DNA of 64,000 bases, from contig JADJYQ010000001.1 in assembly GCA_016719615.1 (NCBI GenBank), forward strand, positions 966,501 to 1,030,500. Direction: 5' to 3'. The notes under the pieces were generated by a model. The model saw only the letters and a program-made list of their open reading frames with translations, was not told the origin of the DNA and did not search any database. Of the stretch, positions 55,452 to 64,000 are shown piece after piece. This DNA is from Saprospiraceae bacterium. Lineage in GTDB: Bacteria; Bacteroidota; Bacteroidia; Chitinophagales; Saprospiraceae. The position numbers and the translations under genes are program-made. Each line of letters opens with the position of its first letter. The first letter of the stretch is position 1.

Positions 55452-55931
55452 ATGAACCCCCCATCAGCAAAATCAGAAATACTCCCTCCAAAACTTTCCG
55501 CAATGGGATATACAGCAATAGCCCTACATCAAAATATCGCCGGCCAGCAGCTTATTCATGCAAAAATAAACAATGTCGAGGGCGTTTATATTTTAGATTC
55601 GGGAGCAGGACATACGGTCGTGGATTCCAGACAAATAGAAACGTTAAAATTGGATCTCAGACAAGAAGAGGCACAATTCACCGGGGGCGGTTTTGGGGCA
55701 CATGGTATTGAGAATGTACCTTCATATGGTAATAAGCTTGAAATAGGAAATTTCAAAATGGACAATTTAGTGGTAGCTGTCATGGCGCTGGATTCAGCCT
55801 GGGAATCACTTGCACATATAGGTGCAAAGGAAGTCTTATTTGGTTTTATTGGCGTAGATGTTTTAAAATCGGGCAATGCATTGCTTGATTTCAGTACAAT
55901 GACCCTTTATTTGCAAAATGCCCATCCTTAA
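55452..55931 (+). CDS. Retropepsin-like aspartic protease domain protein
   Basis: Protein of 159 aa with one retropepsin-like domain: the active-site segment YILDSGAGHTVVDSRQIE near residue 45, the flap-like region GGGFGAHGIENVPSYG near 78, and the closing strand VLFGFIGVDVLKSGNALLDF. One chain would provide one Asp, so a homodimer is expected. No signal peptide seen. Related bacterial proteins are annotated as aspartyl protease family; substrate unknown. Confidence 0.82.
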   Translation: MNPPSAKSEILPPKLSAMGYTAIALHQNIAGQQLIHAKINNVEGVYILDSGAGHTVVDSRQIETLKLDLRQEEAQFTGGGFGAHGIENVPSYGNKLEIGNFKMDNLVVAVMALDSAWESLAHIGAKEVLFGFIGVDVLKSGNALLDFSTMTLYLQNAHP

Positions 55932-56065
55932 ATGTACAGGGTGGATTGATTTTTTTCGAGTTTAGGGTTTTGTTTCTTGCCAGATTATAAGGTATATTGC
56001 ATTGCGAATATGTTTCGGACGATTACTTTTGTATTATATATTTAAATTTTATAAATAAACGGCAG

Positions 56066-56497
56066 ATGGAAAACATAAATCTCAGTTTTACGGAAGACCA
56101 GTTTAAATCTTTAACGAGATTGGTATTTTTAGGTAAATGGATGTTGGAATCAAATCATGTAGATTTTGAGGAAAAGTTCAAAGTGGAACAAGATGTCGAG
56201 CAAATTATTTTTAAAAATTGCGACGAAAATGTTTGTGAATATTCAGAAGAAGATGCTCAATTTTATCCTACGATTACATTTGAAGACGAAATGCACATCT
56301 TAATTGAATATTACGACCAAGATACTTTTTGGCAAGAATTACCAGAGAAACTCGCTTTTAGGGATTTATATCTTAAAATGGGTACCAAATTGGACGTGAT
56401 GACAGCAGAAGAGAAATTTTTAAAACTCTCAGAGTATATGGAACTGTACATGGACGAATTTGATAAGAATGAATTGAATAATTTAGTGATTCAATAG
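56066..56497 (+). CDS. Hypothetical protein
   Basis: Acidic protein of 143 aa from the ATG at 56066 (frame open to a TTG at 55997). Mostly helical: NLSFTEDQFKSLTRLVFLGK and QDVEQIIFKN, then EEKFLKLSEYMELYMDEFD. A segment of about 25 acidic and aromatic residues (CDENVCEYSEEDAQFY) holds two cysteines. I do not recognise a family. A cytoplasmic protein, alone between repeats. Confidence 0.6.
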   Translation: MENINLSFTEDQFKSLTRLVFLGKWMLESNHVDFEEKFKVEQDVEQIIFKNCDENVCEYSEEDAQFYPTITFEDEMHILIEYYDQDTFWQELPEKLAFRDLYLKMGTKLDVMTAEEKFLKLSEYMELYMDEFDKNELNNLVIQ

Positions 56498-57147
56498 CTT
56501 GAATAGACATTTAAGCGGGAAGTAGGGCAATGAAATTTGTGCGAATTAAAAAATTTCATGAGGATATATAATAGAAGCATTTGGATTCATATTTGATGAG
56601 CATTCATATTTAACTGCCAGGTTAATTGTTTTAGCTTCTTAGATTCATGAAAAGGCATCAATTTTTTGACGCTTATCAATATCTCATCTTTATACCATTT
56701 GGCAATAAGGGCTGGAATTCAAGATATATTGAATTTTTTAAATCCGGAAGAAACAGGAAAAACACCTGGAAGAAACAGGAAAAACACCCTTTTAAGGTTC
56801 ATGAAATTATTTTCCCTTTGTAATATTTAAATGGACGAACGAAAGAATGAGCATATGTTATTTTGATTCTTAAATTTAGTCTTTTGGTTTTTGAATTTTA
56901 TAAGGTACTACTATTTCTAGTAGGTATATATGCAGAAATTCATGCAGAAAGACTTTTGTAAGGTAGTTTCTTAATATGGCTAACATTGATAGAATTTATA
57001 ACGAAAAGTATTAAATGATAAGGTGGTTTTTAAATTACAAGTTTTATAGCGATTAAGATAGAATAATAAATGGAGTTTAGCTCGGTGCTTTAGAGTTTGC
57101 TTAAAATTATATTTAATTATTTTTTAATATACTTAAAACCTCAGAAA
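56498..57147. other. AT-rich intergenic region with a 22-bp direct duplication
   Basis: 650 bases without a gene. A 22-base unit (starting GGAAGAAACAGG) occurs twice in a row at 56746-56789. No terminator or convincing promoter found. The right part may hold the regulatory region of the toxin operon. Confidence 0.5.
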
Positions 57148-57576
57148 ATGACGACCAGTAACCCAACGCTCGTCCTCAACATTATTAATAATTGTGTTGG
57201 AGGATACATGACCTTTAATGGTTTTTCAACAGACTATAATCCTGATCCTGTAGAACACGGAGGTCCGCCTGTTGTTCTCCCTACTATTTTAAACAACGGA
57301 GCTTCAAGTTTGGCATTTCAAGTATCTGATTGCTATTCAGGAGAAACGCAGGGGGAATCCTATTTTAATATGCCTGATGGTTCCCAATTTAAAATTACCT
57401 GGCATTTGTATAATCATCCAGATTCAAATCCAGATGAAGGATATAATGCAATCAGCTGTCCGAATTATACTATCGAATACTTGCAGAGTGATGGCTCTTA
57501 CAGTACTCAAATTTATTGGGATATTACCAATGTCAATTCTTTTAGTGCGACCATCACCATCGTTGAAGCTTCTTAA
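57148..57576 (+). CDS. Small beta-sandwich protein of a likely toxin operon
   Basis: Protein of 142 aa (ATG at 57148) without a signal peptide. It is beta-rich: LVLNIINNCVGGYMTFNGF at the start, a middle GDGxxFxxxWHLY-like piece (MPDGSQFKITWHLYNHPDSN), and the last strands YSTQIYWDITNVN. The pattern of small strands, a Gly-rich hinge and a late Tyr/Asn-containing turn recalls aegerolysin/actinoporin pore formers, but the resemblance is weak and from memory. It shares its layout with the gene 21 bases downstream, so the two are probably paralogous folds. Both precede the RHS gene. Confidence 0.55.
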   Translation: MTTSNPTLVLNIINNCVGGYMTFNGFSTDYNPDPVEHGGPPVVLPTILNNGASSLAFQVSDCYSGETQGESYFNMPDGSQFKITWHLYNHPDSNPDEGYNAISCPNYTIEYLQSDGSYSTQIYWDITNVNSFSATITIVEAS

Positions 57577-57597
57577 TTTATTCTAAAATTTAAAGTT

Positions 57598-58044
57598 ATG
57601 TCATCAAATTATTCTCCAAGCAATGATGCTTGCTCCATCAATATTAGTGTAGCCAATAATACCAGTCATGTTTTTAGTCAGACTGATATTTGGCGGCACC
57701 ATGGTAAAACAGTTAATAATCCAGTTTCTTCCATATTGGGAGATAGTGCTGAAACGCTGATCGCTACTTTTGGAAAAGAAAGTGGATATGGCCCCTTAGG
57801 TTTATTGAAGTACACTTCCGATGATGGAACGGTTTTAATAATTTATTATAACAATCCTGAAGTGGGCGAGACTACAACTTCTACTGCTGAAGCAAATCAA
57901 TGGTTTTATGCCATTCTACAACCTCCTTCAGGAAAGGGTACATCATATTACCTTGAAGTGTCAGGGTTTACGATGAACTTAAATGGAAGCGGTGAGTCAG
58001 AAGAGGTTATGAACCCGGTAATTACCATTAATTTATTTACTTAG
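57598..58044 (+). CDS. Second small beta-sandwich protein of the toxin operon
   Basis: Protein of 148 aa, 21 bases after the previous gene and 32 before the RHS gene. Strands with SINISVANNTSHVFSQTDIW, a Gly-rich LGLLKYTSDDGTVLIIYYNN middle and a C-terminal YYLEVSGFTMNLNGSG resemble the actinoporin-type core (Gly-x-Leu-Leu-x-Tyr then a hydrophobic strand and Asn-Pro). Function inferred as membrane-active accessory or immunity protein; not established. No signal peptide. Confidence 0.55.
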   Translation: MSSNYSPSNDACSINISVANNTSHVFSQTDIWRHHGKTVNNPVSSILGDSAETLIATFGKESGYGPLGLLKYTSDDGTVLIIYYNNPEVGETTTSTAEANQWFYAILQPPSGKGTSYYLEVSGFTMNLNGSGESEEVMNPVITINLFT

Positions 58045-58076
58045 TTTTCTATTTACTTAATTTAAATTATTATAAA

Positions 58077-61000
58077 ATGTACAGCCCCATGTACCGCTAC
58101 CTATGTAGCTTAGTGATCTCTTTATCCATTGTGTGGAATACAAATGATATTATTTTTGCACAGTCGCAGTTGTCTGCCTATACGTCTACTCTAAATGGCG
58201 CTTTTAAAGTAAATCAAAATGGAGGAAGCACTTATTCAATAAATATCTCTGTGCCTCCGGGTACAAATAATGCAGCACCTCAACTTACAATCAACTATAA
58301 CAGTCAGGGTGGAAACGGCATTTTAGGGCAGGGTATGAGTTTGAGTGGAATCCAAAGTATAAATCGAACTGGGGCTACTTATCAACAGGATGGTTTTAAA
58401 TCTGGCATTAATTATAATGCATATGATCGATTTAGTCTTGGTTCGAGTCGATTAATGAAAGTCAGTAGTACAGGTGACGGATATTTTTCCTCAGGAGCTG
58501 TGTACCATACTGAAATTGAATCCTGGACGAAGATTGTTGCAAATGGAAATTGCGGGCAAGGCCCCTGCAGTTTTACTGTGACGGATAAGGAAGGTAATGT
58601 TTATGAATATGGCAATACTGATGATTCACAAGTTTTCGCATGTGGATCCCTTTTTTCAAGTGGAAATAAAGCAGGTTCCATCAACAGTTGGTTTATTAAT
58701 AAGCAAACTGATTTAAACGGCAATCAAATTCAATTCAGCTATACAGAAAATCCACAAACCGTTTCTGGAACTCCGATCACTAATACTGCGAATAAAGGTG
58801 TGTCATATCCGGATATAATATCGTATACAATTAATGAAAAGGCCAATTTGCCTGCGCAGCGATTAGTCTGTTTTTATTATGAACCCAGACCAGATACAGC
58901 AGTTCACTATTTGGGTGGCGGGCTCATGCAAACCATGGCTCGATTATCAAAGATCAGGACATTTATCATTGATGAAAAGAATGACACCACCCTTATCACT
59001 GAATATCAAATTGTTTATCAAACTAATACGCCTTTAAATATCAGCAGGGTAGCCCAAATCAAAGAAGTCGGAGCGAATGGAGTCGTATATGCAGCAGATG
59101 CATATGATTGGACGAATGGGCTACAGCAAATGATCAAACAGTCATTTTCTTATCCCGGGTCATATACTGAAACAGGATTTGAAGGTGATTTTAATGCAGA
59201 TGGCAGAACAGATTTATTGATTAATAACAATGGTAAAATTTCATCCATCTATTTGGCGTCGGAAGGAGGATTTCATAATTCTCCATTAGATACAACTATC
59301 ATTTTAAGTAATTTTGAATTTATTGCCGATTTTAATGGAGATGGTCGAACTGATGTTTTTACAGGTTCAAGTGCAGCAGCCAATTTATTTCTATCAACAG
59401 GAACTTCATTTAACAGGATTAGTATTCAAACAGATAGTATTAAATGGCCAAGCACTTCCTGTAGCTCCTGCTTTTGGTCTGCGGATTTTAATGGGGATGG
59501 AAAAAGTGATTTGTTGAGCATTTCCGGTATTGAAGCTTATATCAGTTTCTCGAAAGGAAATGGATTTACTGCTTTTTACCCATTTCAATTTCCGGCATTA
59601 AACGTTGGTAAGAATTTAATATCCGATTTTAATGGAGATGGACTTGCAGATTTTTTAGCAGCTGGAGTTGATTCAATTTACTTGTCTAATTGGTCAATTG
59701 CAAAAGGCTTTTTACCTGGTATTTATGCAAATACGCATTTTGATAATAACAGTTCTTATTTTTTTTCCGATTTCAACGGAGATAATTTAGCTGATTTAGT
59801 GGGCCAAACCGGGCAAGTTTTTTCAATATATCTGTCGAATGGATATGGAATTCAATCCGGAGTTCCCATTAATACGGGGTCTATTAATATGGAAAACAGT
59901 TGGCTAGGTGATTATAATGCCGACGGTATGATGGATCTGCTAAGTGGTAGTGGATCTACATATGGGATATACTATTCCAATGGTTTTAATTTTTCGTTTT
60001 GGCCTTTGACGGGTTTTAATTTTGCGAATCAAAGCATTTGGGTAGGAGATTTTAATGGAGATGGTTTAACCGATGTGTTTAATGCGAATACCCAGTCATT
60101 ATATCTAATTACAGATTCGTCGAAGACATATAAAAATTATAATCAGTTACCCAATATGATATGGCTTTTTAGCAATGGTGTTGGGGGTAATATAGAATTA
60201 AAATATCAACCCATTTCTAATGATACGATCTATACGAAATCTTTAATTTCTGAAACAGCAGAGGGTCTCACTTTTGGGAGAGGTATTTTTAATTCTTTCA
60301 ATGCACTTAATCTCTCACCGGTTCAAGGATCTAATTATCCGATGCGATTTACCCAAAATGGTATGTACGTAGTAACAGCTTATGCACAAACAGATGGGCT
60401 TGGAAATAGATATCCTTACCAATACCACTATGAAGGTGCAAAAGTGGATATATTAGGTGTTGGTTGGCTGGGATTTAAGATCAATACAAGAATTGATAGC
60501 TCCGCACAAAATGTTTCAAAAACAAATAATCTACAACACTTCCCGTTTACTGGAAATCAGGAAAGCACACTTTTAACTGATTTAGAGGGTAATATTCTCC
60601 GAACATCAAGAAATTATTACAGCGATAGTATTTCTGCTGATTATTCAAATGGAAAAATTTACCATATTACTGTAGATAAGTCCAGAAAAAGCTATTTCGA
60701 CAACAATACATATAAATATACGACGGGTTACAATTATCAGTATGACCCTTATGGGAATAAAACACTTACCACAGATTTGGGTGACACAGCTCAGTCTAAA
60801 AATGTTGTCAACACATTGGCGACTTATCTCAATGATACTGAAGACTGGCACATAGGATATCAATTGACAAATGTGAATGCTTCTGATCCAAAGGGAATGC
60901 ATGTACTTAATGCGACAACGTATACTTACGATTCAATTACATTTAACCAAACATCATCTTCGCAATGGCTGAATACAAATAATATCTGGCTTACCCAGCA

Positions 61001-64000
61001 AACAGGGTTTGATCTTTGCGGCAATCAAAAGTACAATATCAATATTGCAGGAGATACAAGTTTTATCCAATATGATTCTTTTTACAACACATTTCCAATA
61101 AGTAGAATCTCGCCTCCAAATCAATGGGGAGAAAAGCTTGTGGTAAAAACATTTTACAATCCTGCTTTTGGCAAGGTGAGTCAGGCCATTGATGCTAACA
61201 GTAATATTTTTCAAATTCAATTGGATGCCTTAGGCAGAGATAGTTTGATTTTGGGACCCGACACCAGTGGAGTTATGACAATCCTTGCTAAACTTTTATA
61301 CGTGCCCGACTCAATTGGTTATCAGGTTCAAAAAGCTGAACGAAATGATTGGGCAGGGCAATCATGGAATGTTAGTTCTCAATATTATGATGGAATGTTG
61401 CGCAATTACCTCAATACACAAAGTGATCAAAACGGGGAAACAATTCTTCAACAAACAACGTACAATGGTCATGGTAAAATTATCAGACAATCTACTCCAT
61501 ATCTGAAAACTAATTTAGCTCTCTATAGTTACAGGACATATGATCCTAATGGCAGGATCAGTAGCCTGACGTATCCTAAATCGAATACAGAAAGCGTGAC
61601 TTCAAAATGGGCTTACAACGGGAAGCAAGTTACTTACTTTGATGCGGTTGGAAGCCAGGATTCGTCTTCATCAATTTATTATTTCGACTATTTTAATTCG
61701 TCAAAGCGAATCGTTCGGCACAATAATCAATCAAGACAAAATACTATATTTACCTATGACTTATTAGGTAATCAAATTTCCATCACTGATCCGGGAGGAC
61801 TGACAACTGCACAGACCTATAATTCTCTCAGTAAACTCACTTCTACTCATAATCCGTCCAGTGGAAATGATTCACTTATCTATAATTATAATTTGCAGCA
61901 AATTATTTTAATAAAAAATAACCAAGATACGATTGTCAATACTTATGACAATTTGAATCGATTGTTATTACAATCAAAAGGCAAAGTTGTATTGTACCAG
62001 TTTGATTATGATTTGCCAGAATCCAAAAACGGAAAAAGTAAATTGTGTTCTGTGTTTGCACCACAAGAAAGAATCACTTATTCCTATCAATATAATTCTT
62101 ACAATCAAAACATAAAAAGTACCTTAAAGCTAAAAAATGTACTCTATTCTGAAGCATTCTTCTTCAACCCAAATCAAAGTACTTCGAATATCATATATCC
62201 TGATTCTTCAGTAATGTCTTATAGCTATTATCCTAATCAGCAACTTAAAGAAATTTCTATGGCTGATCATGCAAATGGTTTTAAATCTAAGCATTATTTA
62301 AACTACCTTCAGTATGATGCAGAAGGCAATCAACTTTCTATTCAATATGGCAATCAGGTTGTTAGAAACGCTGATTATTTGGCATATGGTAAATTAAACC
62401 AATATGACATAACGGATGCACAGGGCAAACAAATATTAAACCTCGATTATATTTGGAATGATGCAAATCAACTTGTTTCCATTCAAGATAGTATAAATTC
62501 TGATTTTTCGCAGCACTTCTCATATCAGCCAACTGGCAGGTTGGATACTGCAGTAGGCAAATATGGGAAAAATATTTTTACATACGATTTATCTGGCAAT
62601 TTGTTGGGTAAAGATTCTATCCAGTTTGCTTACAAAAATTATCAGGTAACGAATGGCATCAAAAATGGGAAGCAAGTATTTACTGCAAAATATGATGTAA
62701 AAGGAAATTTGCAACAGCGCTCCAGGATACTAAAAGGAGATTCTTCTGCCCTATCATATGACTATGATGTTTTTAATAGGCTGATAAGGATTCGCCAAAA
62801 GAAAGACACATTGTTTATATTTCTTTATAATTACAATGGTCAACGTATCGGCAAAGTCGATGTGCAAAATAAAGAAACGACTCTTTATATTTCGCCTTAT
62901 TACGAAATTAGCATGACACCGGATTCTACATATTATACAAAATATGTGGTCTCACCTACAAACATAGTGGCAGCAGTAACACAGGTTAAAAGCAAAAAAT
63001 CGAATTTTAAAAACACAAGAACTACCTACTACCACCAGAATTTTGTAAACACTACTAGTCTTACAACAAATGAACAAGGAAGTTTGTCTACGCAAATTCA
63101 CTATACTCCATTCGGTGAACAATATGCAATAACAGGAACTGGTAAAGTTAGATACACATTCGGTAGTAAGGAATTGGATAAAACTGGTCTGTATTATTTT
63201 AATGCCCGTTATTATGATCCTGTTACGACGCGTTTTATTTCTGCCGACGACAGACCGGGTGGGGGTATGACGCAAACAGATGCCTATAACTATTATGCTT
63301 ATACACTTAATAACCCGATCAAATACTATGATCCCAGCGGACATGATGTGTTATCTGATTTTGCAATCCTTATGGTTATAGGTGTTGAAGTGGGCGCTGA
63401 CATTTTAACAGATGGGGCATTAACTCCGGAAGAAGCAGTTTTGGATGAAGCTGCTTTAGATGCAAAAGGCGCTGAGGAAGTGGGTGGAGATTTTTTGAAA
63501 GCATTAAAAAAGAGCAAAGGGACTGTCGTAAGTGACGAACAACGGGTGAGTATTTATAAAGCAAAGAGAAGTGTTGTTTCTGAAGCCGACTCTGGAGACG
63601 ACAATGCATTTATGCAACGCTATAGTCGTAAGCCATCTGGGGAGTGTGAAATGCTTCGAATGAGCGGTGAGGATAAATTCGGTAATTCTGTCTTTAAAAG
63701 TATTGGAGGATTTCCGGATGAGGATGTTGAATCACTTTCAAAGAAAGCATTAAAAAGGAGCTTAAAAAATGATAACATTGTGAATTTTACTTTATCGTTT
63801 GATAAATATGAATTGAAACTGGGTGATGATGATTTAATACACTCTACGATTGCTGGTCAAGGTCGCGATGTATATAGTGCAGGAAAAATACAAATCAAAA
63901 AAGGAAACTTACTGGTTTATCCTCATAGTGGGCATTATAAGGCGGATGCAACTGCAATAAAAATGACGGATCCCATGTGGAGGATGCTAAAAGAACAAAA
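58077..64000 (+). CDS. Exported SpvB/FG-GAP/RHS polymorphic toxin (partial)
   Basis: Open frame from the ATG at 58077 to the window end (at least 1974 codons, no stop). Signal peptide (LVISLSIVWNTNDIIFAQ), then an SpvB/TcB N-terminal domain (residues about 40-330; GISVPPG-like NISVPPGTNNAAPQL). Seven calcium loops of the FG-GAP type follow at 59190-60070 (DFNGDGRTD, DFNGDGKSD, DFNGDGLAD). Next comes a long RHS repeat region with YD-repeats, then the RHS core end (YTPFGEQYAITG; LDKTGLYYFNARYYDP at 63180-63225; ends YYDPSGHD at 63349). The remaining 220 or more residues are the variable tip, probably the toxin, ending off the window. TcB/RHS shells enclose and deliver the tip domain. Confidence 0.9.
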   Translation, partial: MYSPMYRYLCSLVISLSIVWNTNDIIFAQSQLSAYTSTLNGAFKVNQNGGSTYSINISVPPGTNNAAPQLTINYNSQGGNGILGQGMSLSGIQSINRTGATYQQDGFKSGINYNAYDRFSLGSSRLMKVSSTGDGYFSSGAVYHTEIESWTKIVANGNCGQGPCSFTVTDKEGNVYEYGNTDDSQVFACGSLFSSGNKAGSINSWFINKQTDLNGNQIQFSYTENPQTVSGTPITNTANKGVSYPDIISYTINEKANLPAQRLVCFYYEPRPDTAVHYLGGGLMQTMARLSKIRTFIIDEKNDTTLITEYQIVYQTNTPLNISRVAQIKEVGANGVVYAADAYDWTNGLQQMIKQSFSYPGSYTETGFEGDFNADGRTDLLINNNGKISSIYLASEGGFHNSPLDTTIILSNFEFIADFNGDGRTDVFTGSSAAANLFLSTGTSFNRISIQTDSIKWPSTSCSSCFWSADFNGDGKSDLLSISGIEAYISFSKGNGFTAFYPFQFPALNVGKNLISDFNGDGLADFLAAGVDSIYLSNWSIAKGFLPGIYANTHFDNNSSYFFSDFNGDNLADLVGQTGQVFSIYLSNGYGIQSGVPINTGSINMENSWLGDYNADGMMDLLSGSGSTYGIYYSNGFNFSFWPLTGFNFANQSIWVGDFNGDGLTDVFNANTQSLYLITDSSKTYKNYNQLPNMIWLFSNGVGGNIELKYQPISNDTIYTKSLISETAEGLTFGRGIFNSFNALNLSPVQGSNYPMRFTQNGMYVVTAYAQTDGLGNRYPYQYHYEGAKVDILGVGWLGFKINTRIDSSAQNVSKTNNLQHFPFTGNQESTLLTDLEGNILRTSRNYYSDSISADYSNGKIYHITVDKSRKSYFDNNTYKYTTGYNYQYDPYGNKTLTTDLGDTAQSKNVVNTLATYLNDTEDWHIGYQLTNVNASDPKGMHVLNATTYTYDSITFNQTSSSQWLNTNNIWLTQQTGFDLCGNQKYNINIAGDTSFIQYDSFYNTFPISRISPPNQWGEKLVVKTFYNPAFGKVSQAIDANSNIFQIQLDALGRDSLILGPDTSGVMTILAKLLYVPDSIGYQVQKAERNDWAGQSWNVSSQYYDGMLRNYLNTQSDQNGETILQQTTYNGHGKIIRQSTPYLKTNLALYSYRTYDPNGRISSLTYPKSNTESVTSKWAYNGKQVTYFDAVGSQDSSSSIYYFDYFNSSKRIVRHNNQSRQNTIFTYDLLGNQISITDPGGLTTAQTYNSLSKLTSTHNPSSGNDSLIYNYNLQQIILIKNNQDTIVNTYDNLNRLLLQSKGKVVLYQFDYDLPESKNGKSKLCSVFAPQERITYSYQYNSYNQNIKSTLKLKNVLYSEAFFFNPNQSTSNIIYPDSSVMSYSYYPNQQLKEISMADHANGFKSKHYLNYLQYDAEGNQLSIQYGNQVVRNADYLAYGKLNQYDITDAQGKQILNLDYIWNDANQLVSIQDSINSDFSQHFSYQPTGRLDTAVGKYGKNIFTYDLSGNLLGKDSIQFAYKNYQVTNGIKNGKQVFTAKYDVKGNLQQRSRILKGDSSALSYDYDVFNRLIRIRQKKDTLFIFLYNYNGQRIGKVDVQNKETTLYISPYYEISMTPDSTYYTKYVVSPTNIVAAVTQVKSKKSNFKNTRTTYYHQNFVNTTSLTTNEQGSLSTQIHYTPFGEQYAITGTGKVRYTFGSKELDKTGLYYFNARYYDPVTTRFISADDRPGGGMTQTDAYNYYAYTLNNPIKYYDPSGHDVLSDFAILMVIGVEVGADILTDGALTPEEAVLDEAALDAKGAEEVGGDFLKALKKSKGTVVSDEQRVSIYKAKRSVVSEADSGDDNAFMQRYSRKPSGECEMLRMSGEDKFGNSVFKSIGGFPDEDVESLSKKALKRSLKNDNIVNFTLSFDKYELKLGDDDLIHSTIAGQGRDVYSAGKIQIKKGNLLVYPHSGHYKADATAIKMTDPMWRMLKEQ

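Noticed and set aside
60645..63609. Minus-strand ORFs within the RHS gene
   Set aside because: They are shadows of the long frame 58077-64000, which has matching domains throughout.
1..64000. rRNA, tRNA or tmRNA genes
   Set aside because: No cloverleaf or conserved rRNA blocks seen on either strand.

Overview
The window looks like a chromosomal stretch of a Bacteroidota bacterium, most probably of the Saprospiria/Chitinophagia type. Four things point there: large secreted enzymes ending in type IX secretion (Por) sorting domains, a UpxY-like NusG paralogue, start codons without Shine-Dalgarno sequences but with TAnnTTTG-type -7 boxes upstream, and many short tandem and palindromic repeats between genes. 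The lineage is inferred from these traits, not from a marker gene.

Layout. 1-5.5 kb (minus): a tripartite drug/solute efflux operon (TolC-like, HlyD-like, two ABC ATPases, two ABC-2 permeases, the last cut by the window edge). 5.6-16.4 kb: core-type genes, namely a saccharopine-dehydrogenase-like oxidoreductase, FtsK, a helix-hairpin-helix membrane protein, a CBS protein, urocanase (hutU), a GH2 beta-mannosidase and a Cys-rich exported protein. 16.5-20 kb: a lipoprotein translationally coupled to a secreted M4 metalloprotease. 20.3-27.1 kb: a heptosyltransferase-like GT9, a RelE/ParE-type toxin-antitoxin pair held between two 131-bp palindromic elements, an M48 protease, a Wzz-like/O-antigen-ligase-like gene pair and a membrane-anchored actin-fold protein. 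27.7-28.2 kb: an orphan UpxY-like antiterminator.

From about 28.5 kb the window becomes accessory: small hypothetical genes, broken genes, lower GC and many repeats. Two consecutive gene blocks (29.75-34.14 kb and 34.47-36.29 kb) are each bounded by the same pair of repeats, a 173-bp left element and a roughly 125-bp right element. The first block carries a DUF4062/STAND-like NTPase that is a plausible anti-phage sensor. The second carries an AraC regulator and a DUF1772 membrane protein. Further on come a six-copy 183/227-bp repeat array (37.8-38.95 kb), a frameshifted GNAT gene, a cupin, a secreted hydrolase, a large multidomain secreted SASA esterase, a decayed DUF1648 gene, an HxlR regulator with a clear palindromic operator facing a DoxX-like gene, a TPR-adenylate cyclase, and a run of small single-domain genes (RDD, SRPBCC, VOC, serine hydrolase, aspartic protease).

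The right end (57.1-64 kb) is a likely toxin operon: two small beta-sandwich proteins, which may resemble aegerolysin or actinoporin pore formers, followed by a giant exported SpvB/FG-GAP/RHS protein whose C-terminal, probably toxic, domain runs off the window. No rRNA, tRNA, CRISPR array or intact insertion sequence was seen. The most interesting items are the twin repeat-bounded modules with the NTPase, the repeat-bracketed toxin-antitoxin pair, the RHS operon and the HxlR operator.
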